Below are positions 36,437-44,161 of a DNA stretch of 64,000 nt, piece by piece. A model generated the notes under the pieces. It did no database searches, was not told the origin of the DNA, and saw nothing but the letters and a program-made list of their open reading frames with translations. Source of the stretch: Nitrosopumilus sp. BACL13 MAG-121220-bin23. GTDB taxonomy: Archaea; Thermoproteota; Nitrososphaeria; Nitrososphaerales; Nitrosopumilaceae. Position numbers and translations under genes: made by a program. Within the stretch, counting starts at the first letter, position 1. The number at the start of each line of letters is the position of its first letter. Where the stretch lies: the NCBI GenBank assembly GCA_001437625.1, contig LIAL01000001.1:1-64000 (forward strand), given 5' to 3'.

Positions 36437-37705
36437 TTGGTAAATATCCTTGTAATTGGGTCTGGTGGACGAGAGCATGCATTATCTTGGAAGTTGTCTC
36501 AAAGTAATAAAGTTGAAACTGTTTTCACTGCTCCAGGTAACGGTGGTACTGAAAACAATGTTCCTATTGATATTAATGATTTAGATGGATTAGCTGAATT
36601 TGCACAAAAAAATAATTGCTTTACTGTGGTTGGACCTGAAGATCCACTAGCTGCTGGAATTGTTGATAAATTCAATAAATTAAATCTCAGAGTTTTTGGA
36701 CCGTCACAAGCAGCTGCACAACTTGAATCTAGTAAAATCTGGGCAAAAAATTTTATGAAAAGAAATAATATTCCTACAGCAAGATTTGAAATATTTGATG
36801 ATCCTCAAAAAGCAGAAGATCATGTAAACTCAATTGATTACAATGTTGTAGTAAAAGCTGATGGATTAGCTGCTGGAAAAGGAGTAATTGTTTGCAACAA
36901 TAAAGATGAGGCTATTTCTGCTATACAAACAATTTTGGTAAAAAAAACATTTGGCAATGCTGGAAATAAAATTATTATCGAAGAGAGAATTGATGGTATT
37001 GAGGCTTCTTACATTGCAATATCTGATGGCAATGTGGCACTTCCAATGGCCTCTAGTCAGGATCATAAAAGAATCTTTGATGATGATAAGGGTCCCAATA
37101 CTGGAGGCATGGGTGCGTATTCTCCAACACCTGTGATTACTGATGTCTTGGCAAAAAAAATCCAAGAGGAAGTAATTGAAAAAACTATCCATGCCATGAA
37201 AAGTGAAGGAATTTCCTTTAAGGGATTTTTGTATGCTGGAATTATGCTTAAAGATGGCGTGCCATATGTTTTAGAATATAATGTTCGCATGGGTGATCCT
37301 GAATGTCAACCCATTACGATGAGAATGAATTTTGATTTGTATGATTATTTTGTTGCAAGTGTTGATGGTACATTGTCTTCTATGCCTTTACTTTCTTGGA
37401 AAGATCAATTTGCTGTATGTGTTGTTTTAGCAGCTAGTGGATATCCTGACACATATCCTACCAATGATGAGATTACTGGTTTTGATTCTATTTCAAATAA
37501 CACTCATGTTTTTCATGCTGGAACTAAGAAATCTGATGGAGGAATTTTTTCTAATGGTGGACGTGTTTTGGGAGTTACCTCTTTGGGTGATTCTTTAGAT
37601 TCTGCAATAAATAATGCTTATTCTGCAACTGAACAAATTATCTGGTCTAACAAATACTGCAGAAAAGATATTGGTAAAAAAGGACTATCTTATTTTTCAG
37701 ACTGA
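36437..37705 (+). CDS. purD: Phosphoribosylamine-glycine ligase
   Basis: A 422-aa ATP-grasp enzyme that joins phosphoribosylamine and glycine, the second step of purine synthesis. Signatures: the N-terminal VIGSGGREHALSW, GPEDPLAAG, the ATP-grasp loop KADGLAAGKGV, and RMGDPECQ for metal binding. The start is TTG, chosen because the TATA box lies exactly 26 nt upstream. It overlaps the convergent cycloligase gene by 16 nt. PurN, another early purine enzyme, lies 2.7 kb away. Confidence 0.96.
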   Translation: MVNILVIGSGGREHALSWKLSQSNKVETVFTAPGNGGTENNVPIDINDLDGLAEFAQKNNCFTVVGPEDPLAAGIVDKFNKLNLRVFGPSQAAAQLESSKIWAKNFMKRNNIPTARFEIFDDPQKAEDHVNSIDYNVVVKADGLAAGKGVIVCNNKDEAISAIQTILVKKTFGNAGNKIIIEERIDGIEASYIAISDGNVALPMASSQDHKRIFDDDKGPNTGGMGAYSPTPVITDVLAKKIQEEVIEKTIHAMKSEGISFKGFLYAGIMLKDGVPYVLEYNVRMGDPECQPITMRMNFDLYDYFVASVDGTLSSMPLLSWKDQFAVCVVLAASGYPDTYPTNDEITGFDSISNNTHVFHAGTKKSDGGIFSNGGRVLGVTSLGDSLDSAINNAYSATEQIIWSNKYCRKDIGKKGLSYFSD

Positions 37706-38253
37706 AACATTCTATCTTCCGTTATAATCCAGTCTATGCTTATGTCATGTTCTGATTTTGGAATATTTTTTATGATTTGTTTTTCCAATGTTAGTGAAAT
37801 TGTTAACGCGTCTTTTTTTTCTAAAAATTTATCATAAAACCCGTGACCATATCCTAGTCTAACTCCTGAAGGTGATATTCCTACAGTTGGAACCACTATG
37901 ATGTCCAAATAATTATCCACTTGACAGTCTTCTTTAGGTTCCATGATGCCAAAATTACCGCTTTCTAGGCTTGAAAAATCTTTAATTTTTCTAAACTCTA
38001 TATTTTCACCTATAACTTTAGGCAAAAATACTTCTTTTCCTTTACTAATTAATTCTTGAATTATATCTTGAGTTAAAATTTCACTTCCTATTGGATAGTA
38101 AAGTCCTATTTTTTCGGCATCTTTGAATGCATATACTTTGTTTATTCTTTTTTGTATTTTTTTACTTGCAATTTTTAATAAATCAAAAGATGTATTATCT
38201 CTTCTTTCTAGAAGAAGTTCTCTTAATGCATTTTTTTTACTATTATCTTCCAA
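37690..38253 (-). CDS. 5-formyltetrahydrofolate cyclo-ligase family protein
   Basis: A 187-aa enzyme that converts 5-formyl-THF to 5,10-methenyl-THF using ATP. It shows the family's YYPIGSEILTQ, and the C-terminal VPTVGISPSGVRLGYGHGFYDKFL signature (Gly/Tyr-rich phosphate loop). It starts 11 nt inside folD on the same strand, an overlap that suggests coupling within a one-carbon unit. Its 3' end overlaps purD on the opposite strand by 16 nt. Confidence 0.88.
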   Translation of the reverse strand: MEDNSKKNALRELLLERRDNTSFDLLKIASKKIQKRINKVYAFKDAEKIGLYYPIGSEILTQDIIQELISKGKEVFLPKVIGENIEFRKIKDFSSLESGNFGIMEPKEDCQVDNYLDIIVVPTVGISPSGVRLGYGHGFYDKFLEKKDALTISLTLEKQIIKNIPKSEHDISIDWIITEDRMFQSEK

Positions 38254-39106
38254 TTTGAATTCCTAGTGATGTTGCAGTAATTGTATTTTTTAATAACATT
38301 GCAACTGTCATTGGTCCTACTCCTCCTGGAACTGGTGTTACAAATGATGCCTTTTCAATAATTTTTTCATAATCACAATCTCCTACCAGTTTATCTTCAA
38401 ATCTTGATATCGCAACATCAATTACAATTGATCCTTCTTTGATCATCTCTGGAGTTAGAATAAACTTTGTTCTATCCCCTACTGCAGTTATGATGATATC
38501 TGCAGATTGGCAAAATTTTTCAATATCTTTTGTTCTAGAATGACATGTTATCACAGTTGCATTTTTTTCTAATAATAAATGATATAGAGGTTTACCGACA
38601 AGATTACTTCTATTGATTAGTACGATGTTTTTACCTTCCAAGTTTATGTTATGATAATCAAACATTTCCATAACCCCTGATGGCGTACATGCAACAAGAA
38701 CTGCTTTTTTCACTGCCAATAATCCTACATTATGTGGAGTAAGTCCATCTACATCCTTTATTGGTGATATTCGTGATGTAACTGCAAATTCATTCAAATG
38801 TTTTGGTAATGGTAGTTGAACTAAAATTCCATGCACTGATATATCTGCATTTAATTCATCTATGATATTGTTAAGTTCCTGCTGAGTTACACTCTCATCA
38901 AGTTTGTGGTCTTTAGTAATGATGCCTACTTCTTCACATGCTTTGTGTTTATTTTTTACATATGTTGCAGAAGCTGGATTATTCCCAATTAACACTGTGG
39001 CCAGGCATGGGTTAATTCCTTCTTTTTTCAACTCATATGCTGCTTTTTTGACTCTGTCTTTGACTGTTTGAGCAATTATTTTTCCATCAATTTTAATTCC
39101 AGTCAT
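38243..39106 (-). CDS. folD: Bifunctional methylene-THF dehydrogenase/methenyl-THF cyclohydrolase
   Basis: A 287-aa FolD. Signatures: YVKNKHKACEEVGI (catalytic Lys in YxxxK), VQLPLPKHLN, the PPVKDVDG-like PIKDVDGLTPHNVG, and the PGGVGPMTVAMLL C-terminal motif. It oxidises 5,10-methylene-THF and hydrolyses the methenyl product. The cycloligase gene overlaps by 11 nt at its 3' end, forming a one-carbon gene pair. ATG start. Confidence 0.95.
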   Translation of the reverse strand: MTGIKIDGKIIAQTVKDRVKKAAYELKKEGINPCLATVLIGNNPASATYVKNKHKACEEVGIITKDHKLDESVTQQELNNIIDELNADISVHGILVQLPLPKHLNEFAVTSRISPIKDVDGLTPHNVGLLAVKKAVLVACTPSGVMEMFDYHNINLEGKNIVLINRSNLVGKPLYHLLLEKNATVITCHSRTKDIEKFCQSADIIITAVGDRTKFILTPEMIKEGSIVIDVAISRFEDKLVGDCDYEKIIEKASFVTPVPGGVGPMTVAMLLKNTITATSLGIQIGR

Positions 39107-39198
39107 AATAATTTCATAATTTATTGATATTTAATTCTTGGAAATCATTGTCAAGAATTTGAGAAAGTAAATTAAATGGGTTACTTCTTACTTTCTGT

Positions 39199-39483
39199 AT
39201 GTTTGTAATGATGGCCGATATACAACTCAAAGATAACACGGAAGATGATTTCAAAATTTTGTTTTCAGAATCAAATAAAATTTTGTCCTCTTTCACTGGA
39301 TTTGTATCTAGACGATTTCTAAAATCTATTGATGGAAGTTATCGAATAATTGTTGAACATGAAACTAAAGAAACTTTTATGACTATGATTCAAAGTCCCG
39401 AACATCAGGAATTTCATCCAAAATTACATTCTTTTATGAGTGCAGAACCCGTGAAAAAATTATTTACTATATCTGCTGAATAA
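39199..39483 (+). CDS. ABM-domain (heme-oxygenase/monooxygenase-like) protein
   Basis: A 94-aa protein with the ferredoxin-like antibiotic biosynthesis monooxygenase fold: MFVMMADIQL, FTGFVSRRFLKSIDGSYRIIVEHETKE and a helix ending HQEFHPKLHSF. Its partners and substrate are unknown; family members act as dimeric oxygenases or heme-binding proteins. A TATA-like AATTAAAT stretch lies about 25-27 nt upstream. Followed after 1 nt by the cupin gene. Confidence 0.7.
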   Translation: MFVMMADIQLKDNTEDDFKILFSESNKILSSFTGFVSRRFLKSIDGSYRIIVEHETKETFMTMIQSPEHQEFHPKLHSFMSAEPVKKLFTISAE

Positions 39484-39484
39484 A

Positions 39485-39805
39485 TTGAAACTTGAATTCA
39501 ATTTAAAAGATAATTTAGAAAAAATCAAAACAAGCAATTCCTATTTTCATACTTTCATCAATAAAGATAGTCTTGCTGCAGGTATTTTGATATTGAAACC
39601 TGGGGAGGGCGATACACAAGAGCCTCATGAAAATGATGAAGTGTATTTCATACTTTCTGGAAATGGATACCTTAAAATTAAAAATAAAAATTACAAAGTT
39701 TCAAAAGACAAGTTATTTTTTGTTGCAAAAGGTGCACCTCATTTTTTCCATAGTAATACAAATGATCTCAAAGTTTTGTATTTTTTTGGTGGTTCTGATT
39801 CTTAA
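39485..39805 (+). CDS. Small cupin-domain protein
   Basis: A 106-aa single-cupin protein. Cupin motif 1 is HENDEVYFILSGNGYLKI and motif 2 is FVAKGAPHFFHSN, with the metal-ligand His and Glu residues intact. It begins at TTG directly after the ABM-protein stop, so the two genes are likely co-translated. Substrate unknown. The stop overlaps the purN stop on the opposite strand by 4 nt. Confidence 0.75.
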   Translation: MKLEFNLKDNLEKIKTSNSYFHTFINKDSLAAGILILKPGEGDTQEPHENDEVYFILSGNGYLKIKNKNYKVSKDKLFFVAKGAPHFFHSNTNDLKVLYFFGGSDS

Positions 39806-40419
39806 GAAATATGGGTTTTTCTTCCTGAAACTTTAATTTTTTTCCTAGCAAAGAGGTTAACTGCTTCTGGATATATCCTGTGTTCTTCTTTTAAAATTTT
39901 CTTAGATAGTGATTTTTCTGTATCATTTTCTTTTATTTCTACAACTGCCTGAATTATGACTGGACCTGTATCCATACCTGAATCTACAAAATGTACTGTA
40001 CATCCTGAATATTTTGCTCCATAATCTAATGCTTGTTTTTGTGAGTCTAATCCTGGAAATGCTGGTAGCAATGCTGGGTGCATGTTTATTATTCTATTTT
40101 TATATTTTTTTACAAATTCGGGACTGATGATTCTCATAAATCCTGCAAGACATACAAGTCCATTTTTTGGGGTAACTCCATATTTTACAAGTATGCTTAT
40201 AATTTTTTTATCATATTCTGTTCTATTACCTTTGAAGTTTTTACTTTCAATTATTTCGATGTTTACTCCTAATTTTTTTGCTATCATCAAACCTTTGGCA
40301 TCTGATTTGTTTGAAATAACAACTGCTGGATTTATTGGAATTTTTTTCTTTTTAATCGATTTTAGTATGGACTCCATATTACTTCCACGTCCTGAGATTA
40401 ATATTCCAAGATTTAGCAA
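39802..40419 (-). CDS. purN: Phosphoribosylglycinamide formyltransferase
   Basis: A 205-aa enzyme that transfers a formyl group from 10-formyl-THF to GAR, the third step of purine synthesis. Signatures: LGILISGRGSNMESIL, GFMRIISPEF, INMHPALLPAFPGL (catalytic His and Asn) and SGCTVHFVDSGMDTGP with the catalytic Asp. Start TTG at 40419; shares an AT-rich divergent promoter region with the beta-lactamase-fold nuclease gene. Convergent with the cupin gene by 4 nt. Confidence 0.94.
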   Translation of the reverse strand: MLNLGILISGRGSNMESILKSIKKKKIPINPAVVISNKSDAKGLMIAKKLGVNIEIIESKNFKGNRTEYDKKIISILVKYGVTPKNGLVCLAGFMRIISPEFVKKYKNRIINMHPALLPAFPGLDSQKQALDYGAKYSGCTVHFVDSGMDTGPVIIQAVVEIKENDTEKSLSKKILKEEHRIYPEAVNLFARKKIKVSGRKTHIS

Positions 40420-40446
40420 CTTGTCAATACTAAATCAAACCTGCAA

Positions 40447-40454
40447 TTTATATC
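40447..40454. promoter_or_regulatory. Shared divergent TATA element
   Basis: TTTATATC between purN and the nuclease gene. It is centred 27 nt before the TTG at 40478 on the plus strand, and its complement can serve purN at about 31 nt. Confidence 0.45.
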
Positions 40455-40477
40455 AAATCCATTATTTTTTATTTTTA

Positions 40478-41455
40478 TTGCCCAGTAAAGTTAGGATGAC
40501 TAAAAATGGAATCCTATGTGATGTCAACGAAAAGCATGTTTATCTAGATCCTAAAAAAACTGATTTGACTACAATTAATTTTGTTTCTCATGCTCATTCT
40601 GATCATCTACCTTCAAAAAATGGTGGTACTATTTTATCTTCAATTGAAACTAGTGAAATATCTAATCTTCGTGGATTCACAATGGAAAACCACATTGAAT
40701 CTATTGATGGTTTTTCACTAATTGATAGTGGGCATGTTTTAGGTTCTAAAGGATTATTGTTTGATGATATTTTCTACACTGGTGATATCTGTACCCGTGA
40801 TAGAGGCTTTTTAAAAGCTGCAAAAATTCCTTCATGCAAAACCCTCATCACTGAATGTACTTTTGGTTTACCTGAATTCAAATTTCCTAAAATGCATGAG
40901 ATTGAAAATTATGTAAATCAATTAATCTCTGATCTTTATTCAAAGGGAATTCCTGTAATTTTAATGGGTTATCAACTTGGAAAGGCTCAAACTTTAACTC
41001 AAATGTTTGGTCATTGGGATCCTCTGTACCTTCATGATTCAATTAAAGAGATGAATCTTTTACACCAAAAATTTGGTGTGTCTTTAAAAAATTGTCTTGG
41101 TCATTCAGAGGCTCAAAAAAATGGTTTATTGGATAAAAAACCATGGGTTATGGTTACCCCTGTACTGTCTGCTAAAAATAAATTTCTTCAAGAAATGAAA
41201 TCAAAATATGGTGCAGTAACTATTGGTTTTAGCGGATGGGCACAATCTAGGAAATTCTCTTTTGGAAGACGTGCTGATTATTCTGTAACTATGAGTGATC
41301 ATTGTGATTTTAATGAACTTGTAGATATGGTGGTACAATCTGGTGCAGAGCAAGTTTACACTATACATGGTTTTGTTGAAGAATTTGCTACACATTTGAA
41401 TAAAATGGGTATTAGTGCTCAACCTTTGATAAAAAATTCTTTAGGTTCTTACTGA
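40478..41455 (+). CDS. Metallo-beta-lactamase-fold nuclease (exonuclease of CPSF/beta-CASP type)
   Basis: A 325-aa protein with the hydrolase motif HAHSDH near residue 38, further ligands in DSGHVLGSKG and TGD, and the C-terminal MSDHCDF and HGF segments. These mark the beta-CASP-like RNA/DNA-processing nucleases related to mRNA 3'-end processing factors. The open frame extends over 130 codons upstream across purN; that part is antisense and not real. I chose TTG at 40478, since the TATA box is centred 27 nt before it; an ATG six codons on is possible. Confidence 0.82.
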   Translation: MPSKVRMTKNGILCDVNEKHVYLDPKKTDLTTINFVSHAHSDHLPSKNGGTILSSIETSEISNLRGFTMENHIESIDGFSLIDSGHVLGSKGLLFDDIFYTGDICTRDRGFLKAAKIPSCKTLITECTFGLPEFKFPKMHEIENYVNQLISDLYSKGIPVILMGYQLGKAQTLTQMFGHWDPLYLHDSIKEMNLLHQKFGVSLKNCLGHSEAQKNGLLDKKPWVMVTPVLSAKNKFLQEMKSKYGAVTIGFSGWAQSRKFSFGRRADYSVTMSDHCDFNELVDMVVQSGAEQVYTIHGFVEEFATHLNKMGISAQPLIKNSLGSY

Positions 41456-41501
41456 TTTCAATATGTCCATATGGAAAATTATCTGATGAAGAAATTAAAT
41501 G

Positions 41502-41594
41502 GCGAAGCCCTCTAAACTGCAGAACATTAAGAGATTTCCTCTTGTGGTCAAGCGTCAAACGCTTGGTTGCCTTTTTCGTTCTACGGGGCTACGC
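41502..41594. ncRNA. Candidate structured RNA, GC-rich multi-stem element
   Basis: The region folds on either strand. The outer 10-bp stem pairs 41502-41511 (GCGAAGCCCT) with 41585-41594 (GGGGCTACGC), with one A-A mismatch and one G-T pair. A second stem pairs AGAAC (41521-41525) with GTTCT (41578-41582). Two hairpins sit inside: AAGAG/CTCTT (41529-41543) and CAAGCG/CGCTTG (41549-41565). It lies in a non-coding stretch of 282 nt behind the nuclease gene. It matches no RNA family I know (not tRNA, 5S, SRP or RNase P by size and motifs). The strand is undecided. Confidence 0.5.
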
Positions 41595-41737
41595 AGGTTA
41601 TTTGTTAGATTTTGTAACTAACACTGTATTATTTGTTAAGATATACAACTATTTAAAATTATTATGTAATTTTTATAATTAATAGTCATTTTTATTGTAA
41701 TTCTCTCTAGTATTATTCCAAACTAGTTGGTTTTATT

Positions 41738-41881
41738 CTAATATTTTGTTGGTTTTTTACCCTTTTTCTTTACTTGTTGTTCTTTTTTGTATTTTTTAAT
41801 TCGTTGATTTTGCTCTGCAACCTTTTGCCCTTTTTGCTTCCTTCCTTCTTTTTTCCCTTCTGTTTTATTCTTAAATCCCAT
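41738..41881 (-). CDS. 47-aa Lys-rich miniprotein
   Basis: A 47-aa open frame starting MGFKNKTEGKKEG; about 40 percent Lys or Arg, unstructured or helical, with no hydrophobic segment. Such composition suggests nucleic-acid or ribosome binding. ATG start with an AATTAAATT box about 22-26 nt upstream. Function unknown. Confidence 0.45.
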   Translation of the reverse strand: MGFKNKTEGKKEGRKQKGQKVAEQNQRIKKYKKEQQVKKKGKKPTKY

Positions 41882-41932
41882 ATCCAAAATTCTGTAATTT
41901 AATTATGATAAAAATTTTGATATGTATATGAT

Positions 41933-42169
41933 TTATTTAGTAAATTGATTACATTTACAATCTACTACTAGGCATGTCTCAGCATTTCTAATGTGATTAT
42001 GAGTGAAATGCATACATGTTTTATTTTTACAAATTCTTTTCTGTGCTTCTTTTTTTACTATTACTTGAGCGATAAAATTTGCTTTCTCTTTTGAATATGA
42101 TTTTTTGTCAATGTAGAAATGAACTATTCCGTTGTACAGTAAATTATGATTAAATTGTTTTTCAAGCAA
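41933..42169 (-). CDS. Cys/His-rich small protein (zinc-binding motif C-x4-C-x-C-x2-F)
   Basis: A 78-aa protein. A helical N-terminal half is followed by CKNKTCMHFTHNHIRNAETC and VVDCKCNQF. This is a probable treble-clef-like zinc site with the same terminal C-x4-C-x-C-x2-F motif as the miniprotein at 10184-10336. It begins with TTG directly next to the stop of the 31-aa frame at 42170-42265. Function unknown. Confidence 0.55.
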   Translation of the reverse strand: MLEKQFNHNLLYNGIVHFYIDKKSYSKEKANFIAQVIVKKEAQKRICKNKTCMHFTHNHIRNAETCLVVDCKCNQFTK

Positions 42170-42265
42170 TTAATCCCTCATGTTGCCTCTTCTAATGTTT
42201 TTTATTTTATGATCGCTGCAACCACAATTTCTTTCTACACATAATTCTTGTTCTAATATTCGCAT
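42170..42265 (-). CDS. 31-aa Cys-rich miniprotein, possibly coupled to the next gene
   Basis: A 31-aa open frame starting MRILEQELCVERNCGCSD, with three Cys (C-x4-C-x-C) and a basic end. Its stop abuts the TTG of the 78-aa gene, the same zero-spacing arrangement as the oxygenase pair near 17.7 kb. No TATA box at the leaderless spacing, so confidence is low. Confidence 0.33.
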   Translation of the reverse strand: MRILEQELCVERNCGCSDHKIKNIRRGNMRD

Positions 42266-42396
42266 GCATTCTATACGTGATTCTGATATTTGAAATTCTT
42301 TGTATTTTTACTTGTCAAATGTTTGTTTTTTCATCTTATTTTAAAAATAATTAAAATTATGATAATGTTTTTAAAAAAAACATTCTAATCTAGTTC

Positions 42397-42693
42397 ATGG
42401 GATTTTTATCTAATTTTTGTAATGATTTAAAAAATGCAAAAAGAAGTAAGGCTGCTAATATCAACGGAAAAAATCTTAAAGAATTACTTACAAAATTCAA
42501 AGATGAACGTGATGGAATAGAACTAGATACAGGGATTCGACCTCAAATTGATGATACCACTCAAATGTTCATGCAAAAAATTCTAAATGTTTGGATTTCA
42601 GAAGGTAAGGAAATTGACGAGGAAAAATTTTGGTCTGAAGTTGATTATAACCGACAATTTACTCATTCAATAGAATATTATGAACGACGTTAA
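42397..42693 (+). CDS. Hypothetical protein, charged helical
   Basis: A 98-aa protein: a basic N-terminal helix region (NDLKNAKRSKAANINGKNLKELL) followed by an acidic second half with two Trp. ATG start. No membrane segment or motif recognised. Confidence 0.55.
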   Translation: MGFLSNFCNDLKNAKRSKAANINGKNLKELLTKFKDERDGIELDTGIRPQIDDTTQMFMQKILNVWISEGKEIDEEKFWSEVDYNRQFTHSIEYYERR

Positions 42694-42719
42694 TAATTTT
42701 AATTCTGGAATTGATTTGA

Positions 42720-42827
42720 TTGGATAAAGAGCGATTACGAGTAAAAAGTGGTAGAAGTAAGGGTTGTAAAGATTGCATTACTCACAGATGTATTCCTAGT
42801 AGCTGCAATTGTGATTGTCATCGTTAA
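42720..42827 (+). CDS. 35-aa Cys/His-rich miniprotein
   Basis: A 35-aa open frame from TTG, reading MDKERLRVKSG then a C-terminal half with CKDC, H, CIPSSC and CNCDCH: six or seven potential ligands in 20 residues, enough for one or two zinc sites. An AT-rich TTAATAATTTT box is centred about 25 nt before the TTG. Function unknown. Confidence 0.45.
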   Translation: MDKERLRVKSGRSKGCKDCITHRCIPSSCNCDCHR

Positions 42828-42832
42828 TAATT

Positions 42833-44110
42833 TTATTTTAAAATTATGCCTATGTCCATTAGATTCATGTGTGTGAAATCTGTTTTGATGTTTGCTTTTT
42901 GTTTTTGAAAGAATCTTGCTGAATCATTATTTTTTAAAAATTCTTTCATGACTGTTAGATCCACTTTAATATTTTCTATAATTGCCCCTGCAAAATTAGA
43001 ATTTCCGTCAATTCCATCTGTACCCATTGACGCAATCGTTATTTTATTTAATTTTTGAGTATTTTTTAAAATTCTTAATACTAATTCCTGATTTCTTCCC
43101 CCTTTTCCTTTCCCTACCACTCTAACTGTTGGTTCTCCTCCTAAAATTAAACACGTATTTTGCCCTTCTGGAATATTTTCTAGAATTTTTTTAACTGTAT
43201 CTTTTATGTCTCCAAAAATTTGCATTTTAATAACTTTGTACCCTTTTGTTTTTGCTGTTTCTTCCATTGCTTCTAGACAATTATTATTATTTGCAATAAC
43301 ATAATTTTCAATTTTTGCCCTTTTCGGTGTTTCTGTTTTTTGATTGTGTAATCCGTTACCCAAAATCTGTAAAACTTCAATTGGAATTCTAGTTTTTAAT
43401 CTATATTTTTCTATTATGTTCATTGCATCTTGATATGTTGTATCATCCATGTATGTTGTACCTGATGCAATTGATGATAGATCATCATTCTCAACATCTG
43501 ACATTACTAATCCTATTCCATCACATTTCATATTTTCTACAAGCTTACCTCCTTTGATTTTTGATAGATGTTTTCTAACACAATTAAATTCTTGAATTGT
43601 TGCTCCTGACTTTAACAGCATATCTGTAGTGTGAACTTTATCGCTAAGTGTAATTTCATCTGGCATTGCAAGTAATGCTGATCCGCCACCTGAAACTAGA
43701 AAAATAATTAATTCTCTACTTTTTCTATTTTCTACAAATTTTATAACTTCTTTTGCAGCTTTCACACTTGTTTTATCTGGTTTTGGATGTCCTGAGTTAA
43801 AAATTTGAAATTTTTTAGATTTGATTTTTGCCTTTGCATTTTTTGGAATAACAATTATTCCACTTTTTATTGGAATTATTGAATTAATTGCCCTAGTCAT
43901 GGAATCTGCTGCCTTTCCAAATGCTACTGTATAGATCTCAGAATATTTTTCGATATTCAATATTCTCCCATCTATTTTAATTTCATTTGTTGTAACGTAA
44001 TTTTGTATGATGTTTTCTGGATTAGCTGCCTGAAGACCTGATTCTAAAATTTCTAAACAATCTTTCTTCTTTTCTGTAATTGCTAATTCCTCAAAATTCT
44101 GAATTATCAT
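42833..44110 (-). CDS. Glycerate 2-kinase (GckA/MOFRL family)
   Basis: A 425-aa enzyme phosphorylating glycerate at C2. Signatures: YTVAFGKAADSM, FNSGHPKPD, FLVSGGGSALLAMP and the MOFRL C-terminal domain with LILGGEPTVRVVGKGKGGRNQE and SMGTDGIDGNSNFAGA. The open frame extends 19 codons upstream, but the ATG at 44110 lies 26 nt from a bidirectional TATA box at 44130-44139 that also serves the Fe-ADH gene. It channels glycerate into lower glycolysis. Confidence 0.93.
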   Translation of the reverse strand: MIIQNFEELAITEKKKDCLEILESGLQAANPENIIQNYVTTNEIKIDGRILNIEKYSEIYTVAFGKAADSMTRAINSIIPIKSGIIVIPKNAKAKIKSKKFQIFNSGHPKPDKTSVKAAKEVIKFVENRKSRELIIFLVSGGGSALLAMPDEITLSDKVHTTDMLLKSGATIQEFNCVRKHLSKIKGGKLVENMKCDGIGLVMSDVENDDLSSIASGTTYMDDTTYQDAMNIIEKYRLKTRIPIEVLQILGNGLHNQKTETPKRAKIENYVIANNNNCLEAMEETAKTKGYKVIKMQIFGDIKDTVKKILENIPEGQNTCLILGGEPTVRVVGKGKGGRNQELVLRILKNTQKLNKITIASMGTDGIDGNSNFAGAIIENIKVDLTVMKEFLKNNDSARFFQKQKANIKTDFTHMNLMDIGIILK

Positions 44111-44129
44111 ATGATTTTCATCACTGTAA

Positions 44130-44139
44130 GATATAATAA
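44130..44139. promoter_or_regulatory. Bidirectional TATA box of glycerate kinase and Fe-ADH
   Basis: GATATAATAA, centred about 26 nt before the start of each divergent gene (44110 minus, 44162 plus). One element of this kind supports both start choices. Confidence 0.55.
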
Positions 44140-44161
44140 ACAAACCAATGATGTTTATTTT

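Noticed and set aside
40082..40477. N-terminal extension of the MBL nuclease frame
   Set aside because: It covers purN antisense; the promoter and conserved motifs place the start at 40478 or 40496.
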